Origin: Sphingomicrobium marinum
Lineage (GTDB): Bacteria > Pseudomonadota > Alphaproteobacteria > Sphingomonadales > Sphingomonadaceae
NCBI RefSeq assembly: GCF_026157105.1
Contig: NZ_JANPVQ010000001.1
Span: 1,419,501 to 1,483,500 of the forward strand
Length of the DNA: 64,000 nucleotides
Direction of reading: 5' to 3'
Shown here: piece by piece, positions 34,953-48,915 of the stretch
Position numbering within the stretch: the stretch's first letter is position 1
How the letters are laid out: the number at the start of each line of letters is the position of its first letter
Program-made: the position numbers and the translations under genes
Notes under the pieces: model-generated
The model's input: only the letters and a program-made list of their open reading frames with translations
Told to the model about the DNA's origin: nothing
The model's database searches: none

Positions 34953-36173
34953 ATGGAAAAGATCAAGGTCAAAAATCCCGTCGTCGAATTGAACGGAGAT
35001 GAAATGACCCGCATCATCTGGGACTGGATCAAGGACCGGCTGATTGCTCCCTATCTCGATATCGATCTCATCAGCTACGATCTCTCGATCGAAAGCCGCG
35101 ACGAGACGGACGACCAGATCACCATCGATGCCGCCGAAGCGATCAAGAAGCATGGCGTCGGCGTCAAATGCGCCACCATCACCCCCGATGAACAGCGCGT
35201 CGAAGAATTCGACCTCAAGAAAATGTGGCGCTCGCCCAACGGCACGATCCGCAACATTCTTGGCGGCGTGGTCTTCCGCGAGCCGATCGTCATCGACAAC
35301 GTCCCGCGCCTCGTGCCGGGCTGGACCGATCCCATCGTGGTTGGTCGTCACGCCTTTGGCGACCAGTATCGCGCCACCGATTTCCTCGTCCCGGGCCCCG
35401 GCACGCTGACGATGAAGTTCGTCGGCGAAGACGGCGAAGTCATCGAAAAGGAAGTCCACAACTTCCCCGAAAGCGGCGTCGCCATGGGGATGTACAACCA
35501 TGACGACAGCATCCGCGATTTCGCCCGCGCCTGCATGAACTACGGCCTCGACCGCAAATGGCCGGTCTACCTGTCGACCAAGAATACAATCCTCAAGGCC
35601 TATGACGGCCGCTTCAAGGACCTGTTCCAGGAAGTATTCGACAGCGAATTCAAGGAGAAGTTCGAAGAAGCAGGCATCGAATATCAGCACCGCCTGATCG
35701 ATGACATGGTCGCGTCGGCATTGAAGTGGAACGGCAAGTTCATCTGGGCCTGCAAGAATTATGACGGCGATGTGCAATCGGACACCGTCGCGCAGGGCTT
35801 TGGCTCGCTCGGCCTCATGACCAGCGTCCTGATGACGCCCGATGGCAAGACGGTCGAAGCCGAAGCCGCGCACGGCACCGTCACGCGCCACTATCGCCAG
35901 CACCAGGCGGGCAAGGCGACCTCGACCAACCCGATCGCCTCGATCTTCGCGTGGACCCGCGGGCTCATGTATCGCGGCAAGTTCGACGACACGCCCGATG
36001 TCATCCGTTTTGCCGAAACGCTTGAAGACGTCATCATCAAGACCGTCGAAAGTGGCCAGATGACCAAGGATCTCGCGATCCTCATCGGCCCCGACCAAGC
36101 GTGGATGACGACCGAGCAATTCTTCGAAGCGATCGTTCAGAACTTCGAAAAGCGTATGGCCAACTGGTCGTAG
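34953..36173 (+). CDS. icd: Isocitrate dehydrogenase, NADP-dependent (eukaryotic-type dimer)
   Basis: Oxidatively decarboxylates isocitrate to 2-oxoglutarate in the TCA cycle. The 406-residue protein begins [20 protein letters not shown], very close to mitochondrial IDH2 and unlike E. coli Icd. Landmarks are [20 protein letters not shown] (substrate Ser and Arg), [16 protein letters not shown] (metal Asp), and [12 protein letters not shown] with the NADP-binding His and Arg. AGGA about eight bases before the ATG at 34953 selects this start over in-frame codons from 34866. An inverted repeat lies right after its stop. Confidence 0.97.
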   Translation: MEKIKVKNPVVELNGDEMTRIIWDWIKDRLIAPYLDIDLISYDLSIESRDETDDQITIDAAEAIKKHGVGVKCATITPDEQRVEEFDLKKMWRSPNGTIRNILGGVVFREPIVIDNVPRLVPGWTDPIVVGRHAFGDQYRATDFLVPGPGTLTMKFVGEDGEVIEKEVHNFPESGVAMGMYNHDDSIRDFARACMNYGLDRKWPVYLSTKNTILKAYDGRFKDLFQEVFDSEFKEKFEEAGIEYQHRLIDDMVASALKWNGKFIWACKNYDGDVQSDTVAQGFGSLGLMTSVLMTPDGKTVEAEAAHGTVTRHYRQHQAGKATSTNPIASIFAWTRGLMYRGKFDDTPDVIRFAETLEDVIIKTVESGQMTKDLAILIGPDQAWMTTEQFFEAIVQNFEKRMANWS

Positions 36174-36181
36174 TAGAACAG

Positions 36182-36226
36182 TCGAGGCGGGCCGATGGTT
36201 AGCCAAAAATCGAAAGCCCGCCTCGA
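36182..36226 (+). repeat. 11-base inverted repeat spanning the start of the GNAT-nitrilase gene
   Basis: TCGAGGCGGGC (36182-36192) and GCCCGCCTCGA (36216-36226) are perfect complements with a 23-base loop that contains the ATG (36195). The left arm contains the likely ribosome binding site, GAGGCGG. In RNA this would form a GC-rich stem hiding the Shine-Dalgarno sequence, or act as a terminator for icd without a U-tract. It is also part of codons 8-11 of the downstream gene. Confidence 0.6.
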
Positions 36227-37805
36227 TGTCCGACAGGCTAGGCGCTCGGACATTTCCGGGATCGTTGCACTTACGACCCGCGTCTACGAAGATTTCGTCC
36301 CCTATTCGCGCGGCGAAATCCAGGGCCAGCTCAACAATTATCCCGAAGGCTGCTTCGTCGCCGTCCTCGACGACGACATCGTCGGCTATGCCGCCTCGAT
36401 GCGCATCGGCGGCGCCATCGCGCTCGAACAGCATACGTGGCGCGAAATTACCGGTGGTGGCTATGGCAGCCGCCACGATCCCACCGGCGACTGGCTTTAC
36501 GGCTACGAACTGTGCGTCTCGCCCGACGTGCGCGGGACCCGCATCGGTCGCCGTCTCTATGAGGCACGCCGCAAGTTAGCAGAAGAGCTCGAACTGACCG
36601 GCATTTCCTTTGGCGGACGCATGCCGCGCTACCGCCGTTCGCGCCGTCGTGTTTCGGGTCCGCAGGACTATCTCGACAAGGTCATCGCGGGCGAGATCCA
36701 CGATCCCGTCATCCGTTTCCAGCTGGCCAACGGGTTCGAACCGCAAGGCGTGCTCAAGGCCTATCTGCGCGAAGACGAAGCGTCGATGGGGCACGCCGTC
36801 CACATGGTCTGGCGCAACCCCTATGTCGACCGCGAAAGCCCCAAGAAATTCCGCTTGCCGCGGGGTGTCGAGAGCGTGCGCATCGCCACCTGCCAACTCC
36901 AGGCGCGCAGCGTCGAGAACTTCGAAGAATTTATCGACAATGTCCGCTATTTCGTTGATGTTGCTTCGGATTATGAAAGCGACTTCATCCTTTTTCCCGA
37001 GCTGTTCACGCTCATGCTTCTGTCCTACGAACAGGAAGAATTGAGCCCGCAAAAAGCGATTGAACGGCTATCAGAGTATACGCCGCAGATCCGCGACGCC
37101 TTCACCGAGATGGCGATGAAGTACAACATCAACATCATCGGCGGATCGCACCCCACGCGCACCGACGACGGCGATATCCAGAATGTCGCATTCGTCTGCC
37201 TGCGCGATGGCGCGGTGCACGAACAGGAGAAGATCCACCCCACCCCCAACGAGCGCTACTGGTGGAACATCAAGGGCGGCGACGGGATCGACGCCATTCC
37301 CACCGATTGCGGCCCGATTGGCGTGCTCATTTGCTACGACAGCGAGTTTCCCGAACTCGCCCGCCGCCTGGTCGATGAAGGCGCGCGCATCATTTTCACC
37401 CCGTTCTGCACCGACAGCCGCCAGGGATATCTTCGGGTGCGCTATTGCTGCCAGGCGCGCGCCATCGAAAACCAGTGCTTCGTGGTGATGAGCGGCAATG
37501 TGGGCAACCTGCCCAACGTCCACAACATGGACATCCAATATGCACAAAGCTGCATCCTGACGCCGTGCGATTTCCCCTTCGCGCGCGACGGCATTGCTGC
37601 CGAAGCCACCGAAAATGTGGAGACGCTCACCATCAGTGACGTCAATCTCGCCGATCTCAGCTGGGCGCGCGCCGAAGGCACGGTCCGCAACCTCGCCGAC
37701 CGCCGCTTCGACCTTTACGACATCAAGTGGGATCCGAAGGGCGCGCACGGCAAAACCGCGCCCCGCAAGGATCCGCTGGGTACCTCGGCCCCGGGCGGCG
37801 GTTGA
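36195..37805 (+). CDS. GNAT acetyltransferase fused to carbon-nitrogen hydrolase (nitrilase superfamily)
   Basis: A 536-residue two-domain enzyme. Residues about 10-205 form a GNAT fold (RQARRSDISGIVALTTRVYE, ELCVSPDVRGTRIGRRLYEA with the acetyl-CoA-binding RxxxxGRRL). Residues about 225-500 form a nitrilase-like amidase with the catalytic triad Glu in LFPELF, Lys in QEKIHPTPNE and Cys in ICYDSEFPE. The linker GGRMPRYRRSRRRVSGPQDY is very basic. This fusion is conserved in many bacteria, but its substrate is unknown; amide hydrolysis coupled to N-acylation is inference. The start lies in the loop of a strong hairpin. It lies 21 bases after icd. Confidence 0.9.
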   Translation: MVSQKSKARLDVRQARRSDISGIVALTTRVYEDFVPYSRGEIQGQLNNYPEGCFVAVLDDDIVGYAASMRIGGAIALEQHTWREITGGGYGSRHDPTGDWLYGYELCVSPDVRGTRIGRRLYEARRKLAEELELTGISFGGRMPRYRRSRRRVSGPQDYLDKVIAGEIHDPVIRFQLANGFEPQGVLKAYLREDEASMGHAVHMVWRNPYVDRESPKKFRLPRGVESVRIATCQLQARSVENFEEFIDNVRYFVDVASDYESDFILFPELFTLMLLSYEQEELSPQKAIERLSEYTPQIRDAFTEMAMKYNINIIGGSHPTRTDDGDIQNVAFVCLRDGAVHEQEKIHPTPNERYWWNIKGGDGIDAIPTDCGPIGVLICYDSEFPELARRLVDEGARIIFTPFCTDSRQGYLRVRYCCQARAIENQCFVVMSGNVGNLPNVHNMDIQYAQSCILTPCDFPFARDGIAAEATENVETLTISDVNLADLSWARAEGTVRNLADRRFDLYDIKWDPKGAHGKTAPRKDPLGTSAPGGG

Positions 37806-37819
37806 TTTGGTGAAAATCA

Positions 37820-37834
37820 GGCGGTGACACCGCC
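37820..37834 (+). repeat. Short palindrome between the fusion gene and the antiporter gene
   Basis: GGCGGTGACACCGCC is a perfect 15-base palindrome with one central base, 14 bases after the stop of the GNAT-nitrilase gene and 24 bases before the antiporter ATG. No U-tract follows. It may be an operator or an mRNA-stabilising hairpin. Confidence 0.4.
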
Positions 37835-37858
37835 CCTCGCCCACGGCAAAAGGGAGCC

Positions 37859-41939
<4,081 letters not shown>

Positions 41940-41980
41940 GAGGCTGCATCATGTCCTTAGCTGCAATTGGGGAGTCAATC

Positions 41981-42961
41981 ATGGAATTAGTGCTGGCCGT
42001 CCTGGTCTTCTTCGTCGTTCTCTATGTCGCATCGTCGATCAAGATCGTGCGCCAGGGCTATCGCTACACGATCGAACATTTCGGGCGGTTCACCCGAACG
42101 GCCGAGCCCGGCTTTCACTTTGTTCCGCCTATCGTCCAGCGCGTTGGTCATAAAATCAACATGATGGAGCAGGTTGTTGATATCCCGGGTCAAGAAATCA
42201 TCACCCGTGACAACGCCATGGTGTCGGTCGACGGCGTGGTCTTTTTCCAGGTGCTCGAAGCGAGCAAGGCCGCCTACGAAGTCTCCGACCTCTACAGTTC
42301 GCTCATGGCGCTTTCGACCACCAACCTTCGCACCGTGATGGGGTCGATGGATCTCGACGAGACGCTGTCCAAGCGCGACGAGATCAACGCTCGCCTCCTC
42401 TCGGTGGTCGACCAGGCAACCGAAGCGTGGGGCGTCAAGATTACCCGCGTCGAGATCAAGGATATTCGCCCGCCCTCCGATATCGTCAACGCAATGACGC
42501 GGCAGATGAAGGCCGAGCGCGAAAAACGCGCCGCCATTCTCGAGGCCGAAGGTGACCGCCAAAGCGAAATTCTGCGTGCCGAGGGCGAAAAGCAGGGGCA
42601 GATCCTTGAGGCCGAAGGCGAACGCGAAGCCGCCTTCGCCGAAGCAGAAGCCCGCATCCGCCTTGCCGAGGCAGAGGCCAAGGCGACCGAACTCGTATCC
42701 AACGCGATCGCCCAGGGCGATGCACAGGCGATCAACTACTTCGTCGCCCAGAAATATGTCGAAGCGATCAGCAAATTTGCCAGCTCCCCCAACGCCAAGA
42801 CCATCCTGTTCCCGGTCGAAGCCACGCAGCTCATTGGCTCGCTCGGCGGGATCGGCGAGATCGCCAAGGAGGCGCTTGGCGACCACGTGGTCAAGGCCAG
42901 CGCGGTCGGTAGCGAACCCACGCCGCGCCGCGTTCCACGAGTGCGCGGAGACAAGGAATAA
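41981..42961 (+). CDS. SPFH/Band 7 membrane protein (QmcA/stomatin-like)
   Basis: A 326-residue protein with one N-terminal transmembrane helix (MELVLAVLVFFVVLYVASSI), an SPFH domain (SIKIVRQGYRYTIEHFGRFT, EITRDNAMVSVDGVVFFQV-type strands), and a long charged coiled coil (residues about 175-240). The coil has repeated Ala-Glu-Gly-Glu units (LEAEGDRQSEILRAEGEKQG). Family members assemble into large membrane cages or microdomains that control proteolysis. GGGGAG six bases before the ATG at 41981 decides this start over the ATG at 41951. The paired NfeD gene follows with a one-base overlap, the usual arrangement. Confidence 0.94.
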   Translation: MELVLAVLVFFVVLYVASSIKIVRQGYRYTIEHFGRFTRTAEPGFHFVPPIVQRVGHKINMMEQVVDIPGQEIITRDNAMVSVDGVVFFQVLEASKAAYEVSDLYSSLMALSTTNLRTVMGSMDLDETLSKRDEINARLLSVVDQATEAWGVKITRVEIKDIRPPSDIVNAMTRQMKAEREKRAAILEAEGDRQSEILRAEGEKQGQILEAEGEREAAFAEAEARIRLAEAEAKATELVSNAIAQGDAQAINYFVAQKYVEAISKFASSPNAKTILFPVEATQLIGSLGGIGEIAKEALGDHVVKASAVGSEPTPRRVPRVRGDKE

Positions 42962-43425
42962 TGGGCGGCCTCGACTCGCTTCCACCGGGCGGATGGTGGC
43001 TGGTCGGCGGCCTGCTGCTATTGGCGCTCGAACTCATGGCGCCGGGCGTGTTCCTCGTCTTTCTTGGTGCCGCCGCCATCGCCACCGGCGCTTTTACGCT
43101 GATCTTCGATCTCGGCATGCCGGCACAGCTCGGTCTGTTCGCGATCTACAGCGTGGTATCTGTGCTCGTCGGAAAGCGCATCTATGCCCGTCCGGTCGTC
43201 AGCGAGGATGACGGCACGCTCAACGAGCGTTCGCGCCAACTGATCGGTCGCAAAGTCACGGTCACGCGCGCCATCGTCGACGGTGATGGGCGCGTGAAGC
43301 TTGGCGATGGGGAGTGGACAGCAAGCGGCGATTTCAATGCCAGCGAAGGCGAACGACTGATCGTTACAGGCGTGCGCGGCAATCGCCTGATTGTCGAACG
43401 GCCCGACGCCCTGCCGCCGCGCTGA
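42961..43425 (+). CDS. NfeD family membrane protein
   Basis: The 154-residue short NfeD type. Two or three transmembrane helices (GGWWLVGGLLLLALELMAPG, VFLVFLGAAAIATGAFTLIF) are followed by a C-terminal OB-fold (NERSRQLIGRKVTVTRAIVD, GEWTASGDFNASEGERLIVT). NfeD proteins partner the SPFH protein encoded immediately upstream in membrane-domain organisation. The start shares one base with the upstream stop (TAATG). Confidence 0.93.
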   Translation: MGGLDSLPPGGWWLVGGLLLLALELMAPGVFLVFLGAAAIATGAFTLIFDLGMPAQLGLFAIYSVVSVLVGKRIYARPVVSEDDGTLNERSRQLIGRKVTVTRAIVDGDGRVKLGDGEWTASGDFNASEGERLIVTGVRGNRLIVERPDALPPR

Positions 43426-43545
43426 AGCGAGCGGCAGTGCGGCTGACTGTGCCACCAATCGACAGGTTCGTGCGTTGAACTCCTGAACCCGTGCGCCCGG
43501 AGAGCTGAAATATTCCTCCGCCGCGCCACAACAGGAGAAAGCACT

Positions 43546-43923
43546 ATGGGCATATTCAGCAAGATCAAGGACGCGATTTTCGGTCGTAAAGCGGAAGCGC
43601 AAGACGCACCGAAAGCCAATCCCACACCCATCACGCGCGACAAGGACGGCGATGTCACGCTCGCTCCGCAGATAGTCGACATCGAGAATGTTCTCGAAAT
43701 GCGCTCGAAGGGTGTCGAGCAAGAACTCAACTGGCGCACCTCGATCGTCGACCTGATGAAGCTGGTCAACCTCGATCCCAGCTACGAAAATCGCAAGGAA
43801 CTCGCCCAGGAAATGGGCCGCACCGACTATTCCGGCACGGCGGAAGACAATATTTGGCTCCACAAGCGAGTGATGCAGGAACTCGCCGAAAACGGTGGCC
43901 GGGTGCCCAAGGAACTGATGTAG
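43546..43923 (+). CDS. DUF3597 domain protein
   Basis: A 125-residue soluble protein beginning MGIFSKIKDAIFGRKAEAQD, followed by a disordered linker and a small helical DUF3597 domain (VEQELNWRTSIVDLMKLVNL, RKELAQEMGRTDYSGTAEDN). The MGIFSKIKxxIFG opening is a family hallmark and could be an amphipathic membrane-binding helix. LysM-bearing members exist; this one has none. Function is unknown. AGGAG lies about eight bases upstream of the ATG. Confidence 0.88.
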   Translation: MGIFSKIKDAIFGRKAEAQDAPKANPTPITRDKDGDVTLAPQIVDIENVLEMRSKGVEQELNWRTSIVDLMKLVNLDPSYENRKELAQEMGRTDYSGTAEDNIWLHKRVMQELAENGGRVPKELM

Positions 43924-43924
43924 C

Positions 43925-44371
43925 TCACGGCAGCGGTTTGAGGTCCGGCGCAATGAAGCTGCGCCGCGCCTCGACCGAGAAGAGCCGGTCCTTCGAATAG
44001 AATTGCAAGGGCCAGTCGCGCCGGCCGACGGGCGACATGAGAAGGGCGTTCACGCAGGTCGTGAGCGCCTCTTCTTTTGGTCGCTTTGCCAGAAACGCAC
44101 GCACGCCTGCGAGATAGGCCATGGTGACCGTATCGTGGTAGCCCTGCGTGTCGTCGTTGATGCCCCCGACGCTTTCGTTGAAGCGCCGGATCAGGCCCGG
44201 CATTTCCTCATCGAGATCGACGTCCGGTCGCCGCAAAAGCAGGTAGGCCGTCGCCCCCAGGTGCGCTTCGTGCGTCCATTCCGGCCGCGTCAGGCTGCAC
44301 GCGAGCAATCCCTCGCCCAGATGGACGATGTCCTCGTCGCGCTCGAATAGTCTTACGGGGTAGGTGGTCAT
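43925..44371 (-). CDS. Conserved hypothetical protein with WTHEAHL and GYHDTVT motifs
   Basis: A 148-residue cytosolic, largely helical protein. Two histidine-bearing motifs stand out: RPEWTHEAHLGATAYLL (His-x2-His, about residue 33) and DTQGYHDTVTMAYLAGV. Together they could form a metal or substrate site. Proteins with this WxHxAHL...GYHxT pattern occur singly in many bacteria without an assigned function. It sits between DUF3597 (convergent, one base apart) and pckA; the 41-base gap to pckA suggests co-transcription. No catalytic function is claimed. Confidence 0.75.
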   Translation of the reverse strand: MTTYPVRLFERDEDIVHLGEGLLACSLTRPEWTHEAHLGATAYLLLRRPDVDLDEEMPGLIRRFNESVGGINDDTQGYHDTVTMAYLAGVRAFLAKRPKEEALTTCVNALLMSPVGRRDWPLQFYSKDRLFSVEARRSFIAPDLKPLP

Positions 44372-44412
44372 CGACCGGGTCCTCTCCTAAGCCCCGGCCG
44401 ATGACCGACCGG

Positions 44413-46023
44413 TTACGCGTTTGCGGGTTGGCCTACGGGGCCGGCTTCGCGCACCCCCTGGTCCACGTGATCCGCAAAAATCGCGAAATTCTCATTGAAC
44501 AGGTCGACCAGCTTGGCCGCCGTGGCGTCGTAGGCATCCTTGTCGTCCCACGTCTCGCGCGGTTCGAGAATGCTGTCATCGACGTCGGGGACCGATACCG
44601 GAACTTCGAAGCCAAAGTTCGGATCCTTGCGGAATTCGACATCGTTGAGACTGCCGTCGAGCGCGGCGTTGAGCAGCGCGCGGGTCGCCCTGATCGGCAT
44701 GCGGTGGCCAACGCCATACTTGCCGCCGGTCCAACCCGTGTTGACCAGCCATACGGTCACGCCGCCCTTGGCGATACGCTCCTTGAGCAGATTGCCGTAG
44801 ACCGTCGGATGGCGCGGCATGAAGGGCGCGCCGAAACAGGTCGAGAAAGTGGCTTCGGGCTCGGTCACGCCGATCTCGGTACCCGCGACCTTGGCGGTGT
44901 AACCGGACAGGAAATGATACATCGCCTGGTCGGGCGTCAGCCGCGCAATCGGCGGCAGCACGCCAAAGGCATCGGCGGTCAGCATGATGATCGTCTTGGG
45001 CACGGGGCCCAGATTATCCTCAGAGGTGTTCGGAATATAATCGATCGGATAGGCGCCGCGGCTGTTTTCGGCGAGTGACGCATCGTCGAAGTCGAGCTCG
45101 CGCGTTACCGGGTCCATCACGACGTTTTCTAGGATGGTGCCGAACTTGCGGGTGGTCCCGTAGATCTCAGGCTCGGCTTCTTCCGACAGGCGGATCATCT
45201 TGGCGTAGCAACCGCCTTCGAAGTTGAAGACTGCGCTGTCCGACCAGCCATGCTCGTCATCGCCGATGAGCGTGCGATTGGGATCGGCCGAAAGCGTCGT
45301 CTTGCCGGTGCCCGACAGTCCGAAGAAGATCGCGGTGTCGCCATCCTTTCCGATATTGGCCGAACAGTGCATCGGCATAATGCCCTTTTCCGGAAGCAGG
45401 AAATTGAGGAGACCGAAGACCGACTTCTTCATCTCGCCGCCATATTCGGTACCGCCGATCAGGATCAGCTTTTCCTTGAGCGAAACAGCGATCACGGTTT
45501 CGCTGCGCGTGCCATGACGCTCGCGATCGGCGCGGAAGCTGGGCAGGTCGATGATCGTATATTCGGGCATGAAGCCCGCGAGATCCGCGGCGTCGGGACG
45601 CACCAGCATCGTGCGGATGAACAGGTTATGCCACGCATATTCGTTGACCACGCGAACCTTGACGCGATGTTCGGGCTGCGATCCGCCATAAAGATCGGCG
45701 ACGAACAGCGTGTCCTTGTCCTTCAGCGCGTCCATGAAATCGGCGCGCAGATTGGCGAAATGCTCTTCGGACATGGGAACGTTGGTCTTGCCCCACCATA
45801 CGGTGTTCTCGCTCACGCTGTCCTTGACGGTGAACTTGTCTTTAGCGCTGCGACCGGTGTGCTTGCCGGTCTTGACGACGATCGGGCCGTGCTTGGCCAG
45901 CTGGCCCTCGCCGCGCTGGATGGCGGTTTCCACCAACGGCGCGCGTTCAAGATTCCAGTGGATGTCGGCAGAAGTGGAGATGCCCTGCTGGTCCAGACCA
46001 TAGGCAGGCGTCCGCTCGGTCAC
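44413..46023 (-). CDS. pckA: Phosphoenolpyruvate carboxykinase (ATP)
   Basis: Converts oxaloacetate to phosphoenolpyruvate, the gateway to gluconeogenesis. The 536-residue protein has [37 protein letters not shown], the kinase-1a P-loop [11 protein letters not shown], and [20 protein letters not shown], followed by [10 protein letters not shown]. The start is a GTG at 46023 with AAGGAA six bases upstream; an in-frame upstream extension to 46134 has no support. It is divergent from chvI, as in many alphaproteobacteria, and the ChvG/ChvI system is known to affect pckA in some of them. Confidence 0.96.
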   Translation of the reverse strand: MTERTPAYGLDQQGISTSADIHWNLERAPLVETAIQRGEGQLAKHGPIVVKTGKHTGRSAKDKFTVKDSVSENTVWWGKTNVPMSEEHFANLRADFMDALKDKDTLFVADLYGGSQPEHRVKVRVVNEYAWHNLFIRTMLVRPDAADLAGFMPEYTIIDLPSFRADRERHGTRSETVIAVSLKEKLILIGGTEYGGEMKKSVFGLLNFLLPEKGIMPMHCSANIGKDGDTAIFFGLSGTGKTTLSADPNRTLIGDDEHGWSDSAVFNFEGGCYAKMIRLSEEAEPEIYGTTRKFGTILENVVMDPVTRELDFDDASLAENSRGAYPIDYIPNTSEDNLGPVPKTIIMLTADAFGVLPPIARLTPDQAMYHFLSGYTAKVAGTEIGVTEPEATFSTCFGAPFMPRHPTVYGNLLKERIAKGGVTVWLVNTGWTGGKYGVGHRMPIRATRALLNAALDGSLNDVEFRKDPNFGFEVPVSVPDVDDSILEPRETWDDKDAYDATAAKLVDLFNENFAIFADHVDQGVREAGPVGQPANA

Positions 46024-46201
46024 GCAAAATTCCTTTCGATTGTCCGTACTCCGACGGCCCATTGGCAAAGGCAGGCGGAGCATACGTATGCATGAGCGGG
46101 CTATAGCGAGGCCCCACACCCTCGTCAAAAGCATGTCGCATTCTTGCTAAACAAACTGCCGTGCGGCTACACCGTTTGGGCCTGAACCAAGAGGAAAAGC
46201 G

Positions 46202-46924
46202 TTGAGCGACACGATCGCGTTGGTCGATGACGACCGCAATATCCTGACCTCCGTGTCGATCGCCTTGCAAGCCGAAGGGTTCGTCACCCGCGTCTACAGC
46301 GACGGTGATTCGGCCTTGAAAGCGCTGCGGGACAATGCGCCCGACCTTGCGGTCTTCGATATCAAGATGCCGGGCATGGATGGCCTCCAGTTGCTCGAAA
46401 AAGTCCGCGAGGCCGGCGGCGCGCTCGGCACGTTGCCCGTCATTTTCCTTACCTCGAAGGATGAGGAGACCGACGAAGCGCTGGGGCTGGCGATGGGCGC
46501 CGACGATTATATCACCAAGCCCTTTTCGCAGCGCCTCCTGATCGCGCGCATCAAGGCGATCCTGCGCCGACAGAAGCTCGCCGCCGAACGCAGCAATGGC
46601 GATGAGGAGGAAGAACGCGTGCCCCTGCTGGAGCGCGGTCGGCTGTCGATGGATCCCGCGCGTCACCGCATCAAATGGGATGACAAAAACGTCACCCTGA
46701 CAGTCACAGAATTCATGATCCTCGAAGCCCTCGCGCAGCGTCCCGGCGTCGTGAAGTCGCGCAACCAGCTGCTCGATGTTGCCTACAAGGATGATGTTTA
46801 CGTCGATGATCGTACGATCGACAGTCATATCAAGCGCATCCGCAAGAAGTTTCGCGCCGTCGATGGCGACTTCGACATGATCGAGACGCTGTACGGCGTC
46901 GGCTACCGCTTCGGCGAAGAATGA
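46202..46924 (+). CDS. chvI: Response regulator ChvI (OmpR family)
   Basis: A 240-residue transcription factor. The receiver domain starts [20 protein letters not shown], with the phospho-acceptor Asp in [12 protein letters not shown] and Lys in [11 protein letters not shown]. The C-terminal winged helix carries the signature [20 protein letters not shown]. ChvI controls envelope-acid stress and metabolism genes in alphaproteobacteria. Translation appears to start at a TTG (46202) with GAGGAAAAG upstream. The stop overlaps chvG as ATGA. The 178-base region before it, divergent with pckA, has no promoter I can name confidently. Confidence 0.95.
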   Translation: MSDTIALVDDDRNILTSVSIALQAEGFVTRVYSDGDSALKALRDNAPDLAVFDIKMPGMDGLQLLEKVREAGGALGTLPVIFLTSKDEETDEALGLAMGADDYITKPFSQRLLIARIKAILRRQKLAAERSNGDEEEERVPLLERGRLSMDPARHRIKWDDKNVTLTVTEFMILEALAQRPGVVKSRNQLLDVAYKDDVYVDDRTIDSHIKRIRKKFRAVDGDFDMIETLYGVGYRFGEE

Positions 46925-48480
46925 ACCCGCGCCGGACAGACGAGGACGTGGGCAAGCTGCGATGGTCGCGGCGCTTCACCCTTGTCCACCGTATCCTGGC
47001 GCTCAACCTGTTCACGCTCCTCACGCTCGCGCTGACCGTGATCTGGCTCGACACTTATCGAAATCAGCTGCGCGACGAACGCGTCGGCCAACTGGCCAAC
47101 AAGGCGCAATCGGCGGCCGAGGCAAGCGTTCGCGTTCCCGAAGAAGAGCGCGAGTCGCTGCTGGCCGCGATTGGCGCCGCCAACGGGACCCGGCTAAGAC
47201 TGTACGGGCCAGACGGCGAGAAACTGGCGGATAGCTGGAACGTGGTGGGGCCGACGTACCGGCTGCGCGATCCTGCCGAACAACCCTGGACGCTCGACGC
47301 CGCACGCATCATCGACCGCGCCTTCAATGCTGTCGTTGGGGCCGATCCGATCGAGCGCTTCGCCGAGCCTGAAGAGGACGTGGCGGCATCGTGGCCCGAA
47401 ATCGCGGCATCGCGCGAAAGCGGAATCGCGACTTACGAACGCGAGGCGCCCGAACGCACCCCAGTCTTCTCGGCGGCGGCGCGGACCAACGATGACACTG
47501 TTGTCCTGGCGACGATCAACGATCGTGACTACACCGACATCGTTCGCCGTGAGCGCGCCAGCCTGGCGTTGGCCTTGCTCGCGGCAACGATCCTTTCGGT
47601 CCTGCTCAGCCTCTTCCTCGCCCGCACCATTGCCCGGCCCCTGCGGCATATCGCGGTCGCAGCGCACCGCGTCCGGCTAGGCCGCGCACGCGAGGTCAAG
47701 GTGCCGCGTCTGCCTTCGCGCCGCGACGAAATCGGCCAGCTGGCAAGATCGATCAGCGACATGAGCCAGTCGCTCTCGGCGCGGATCGACCAGATGGACG
47801 CCTTTGCCGCCGACGTGGCGCACGAACTCAAGAACCCCCTCGCCTCGCTGCGAAGCGCTGTCGACGGTCTCGACAATATCGAGGATCCGGCCTTGCGTAA
47901 GCAGTTGCTCGACGTTGTGCGGCAGGATGTCGTGCGGCTCGATCGACTGGTCGGCGACATCGCCGAGGCGGCGCGCACCGATGCCGACATGGCGCGTGCG
48001 CAGTTCGAGAAAGTCGATTTGGGCATGATCGCCTGCCAGATGGTGGCAAGCTGGCAGGAGCGGCGCGGACTTGGCGACATCACACTGACCTGCAACCGTC
48101 CCGAGGCGGGCTCGCTGATGGTGGCCGGCGACGAGAGTCGTCTTGCCCGCGTGATCGACAACCTCATCGACAACGCGCTTTCCTTTGCGCCGCCCAAAAG
48201 TGAGGTCAGCGTGGAAGTGAAACGCATCGGCAACGAAATCCGGGTTGCGGTTGCCGACGAGGGGCCCGGGGTCCCGGACGACGAGCGCGAGGCGATTTTC
48301 AAGCGTTTTCATTCACGCCGTCCCGAAACGGAAGACTTCGGACGTCACTCCGGGCTTGGGCTTGCTATCGCTGCCGCCATCGTGAAAGCCCATGAAGGTC
48401 GGATCGGGATCATGGATCGCACCGACGGAAAGCCGGGCGCCATTTTCGCATTGCGCCTGCCCGCCTGGGGGAGCGAATGA
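46921..48480 (+). CDS. chvG: Sensor histidine kinase ChvG
   Basis: The 519-residue inner-membrane sensor has a first transmembrane helix ([20 protein letters not shown], about residues 24-43), a periplasmic domain of roughly 170 residues, and a second helix ([20 protein letters not shown]). HAMP, HisKA ([20 protein letters not shown], with the phosphorylated His) and HATPase ([42 protein letters not shown]) follow. In relatives the periplasmic protein ExoR represses it; no exoR-like gene is in the window. It is coupled to chvI and to hprK. Confidence 0.95.
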   Translation: MNPRRTDEDVGKLRWSRRFTLVHRILALNLFTLLTLALTVIWLDTYRNQLRDERVGQLANKAQSAAEASVRVPEEERESLLAAIGAANGTRLRLYGPDGEKLADSWNVVGPTYRLRDPAEQPWTLDAARIIDRAFNAVVGADPIERFAEPEEDVAASWPEIAASRESGIATYEREAPERTPVFSAAARTNDDTVVLATINDRDYTDIVRRERASLALALLAATILSVLLSLFLARTIARPLRHIAVAAHRVRLGRAREVKVPRLPSRRDEIGQLARSISDMSQSLSARIDQMDAFAADVAHELKNPLASLRSAVDGLDNIEDPALRKQLLDVVRQDVVRLDRLVGDIAEAARTDADMARAQFEKVDLGMIACQMVASWQERRGLGDITLTCNRPEAGSLMVAGDESRLARVIDNLIDNALSFAPPKSEVSVEVKRIGNEIRVAVADEGPGVPDDEREAIFKRFHSRRPETEDFGRHSGLGLAIAAAIVKAHEGRIGIMDRTDGKPGAIFALRLPAWGSE

Positions 48481-48911
48481 CGCGACTGTCCACCGAACTG
48501 ATGCACGCGACATGCGTAGGACGCGGTGGACGCGCTTTGCTGCTTTCGGGTCCGTCAGGCTCGGGCAAGTCCGACCTGGCACTGCGACTGATCGACAGCG
48601 ATTTCGAGCTTGTCAGCGATGACCAGGTCCTCCTTTCGGTTAAGGACGAACAGTTGATCGCGGCACCGCCGCCGTCGATTGCGGGAAAGATGGAGGTCCG
48701 CGGCCTCGGCATCATCGAACTCGCGCACCGCCCCGATATGCCCGTCGCCTTGTTCGTCGACTTGTCGGAAAAGCCGCTGCGTATGCCCGACGAGGACGAT
48801 CGCATGACCATCCTCGGTATATCGCTGCCGCGCATCGCGCTGGTGGCCAGCGACGCTTCGGCGGCGGCCAAAACCAGGATCGCGCTCGATAAAATCGGGC
48901 TCCAGTTTTAG
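48477..48911 (+). CDS. hprK: HPr kinase/phosphatase, truncated alphaproteobacterial form
   Basis: A 144-residue protein equal to the C-terminal catalytic domain of Gram-positive HPrK. The P-loop LLLSGPSGSGKSDLALRLID lies at about residues 22-41, and the signature GKMEVRGLGIIELAHRP follows. The N-terminal domain of the roughly 310-residue Bacillus enzyme is missing, which is normal in alphaproteobacteria. It should phosphorylate HPr (50237) at its regulatory serine. The ATGA overlap with chvG ties sensing to PTS control. Confidence 0.95.
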   Translation: MTRLSTELMHATCVGRGGRALLLSGPSGSGKSDLALRLIDSDFELVSDDQVLLSVKDEQLIAAPPPSIAGKMEVRGLGIIELAHRPDMPVALFVDLSEKPLRMPDEDDRMTILGISLPRIALVASDASAAAKTRIALDKIGLQF

Positions 48912-48915
48912 CGCT

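Noticed and set aside
34908-36476. 522-codon minus-strand open frame opposite icd
   Set aside because: It is the antisense shadow of an unmistakable isocitrate dehydrogenase and runs into the next gene's coding region.
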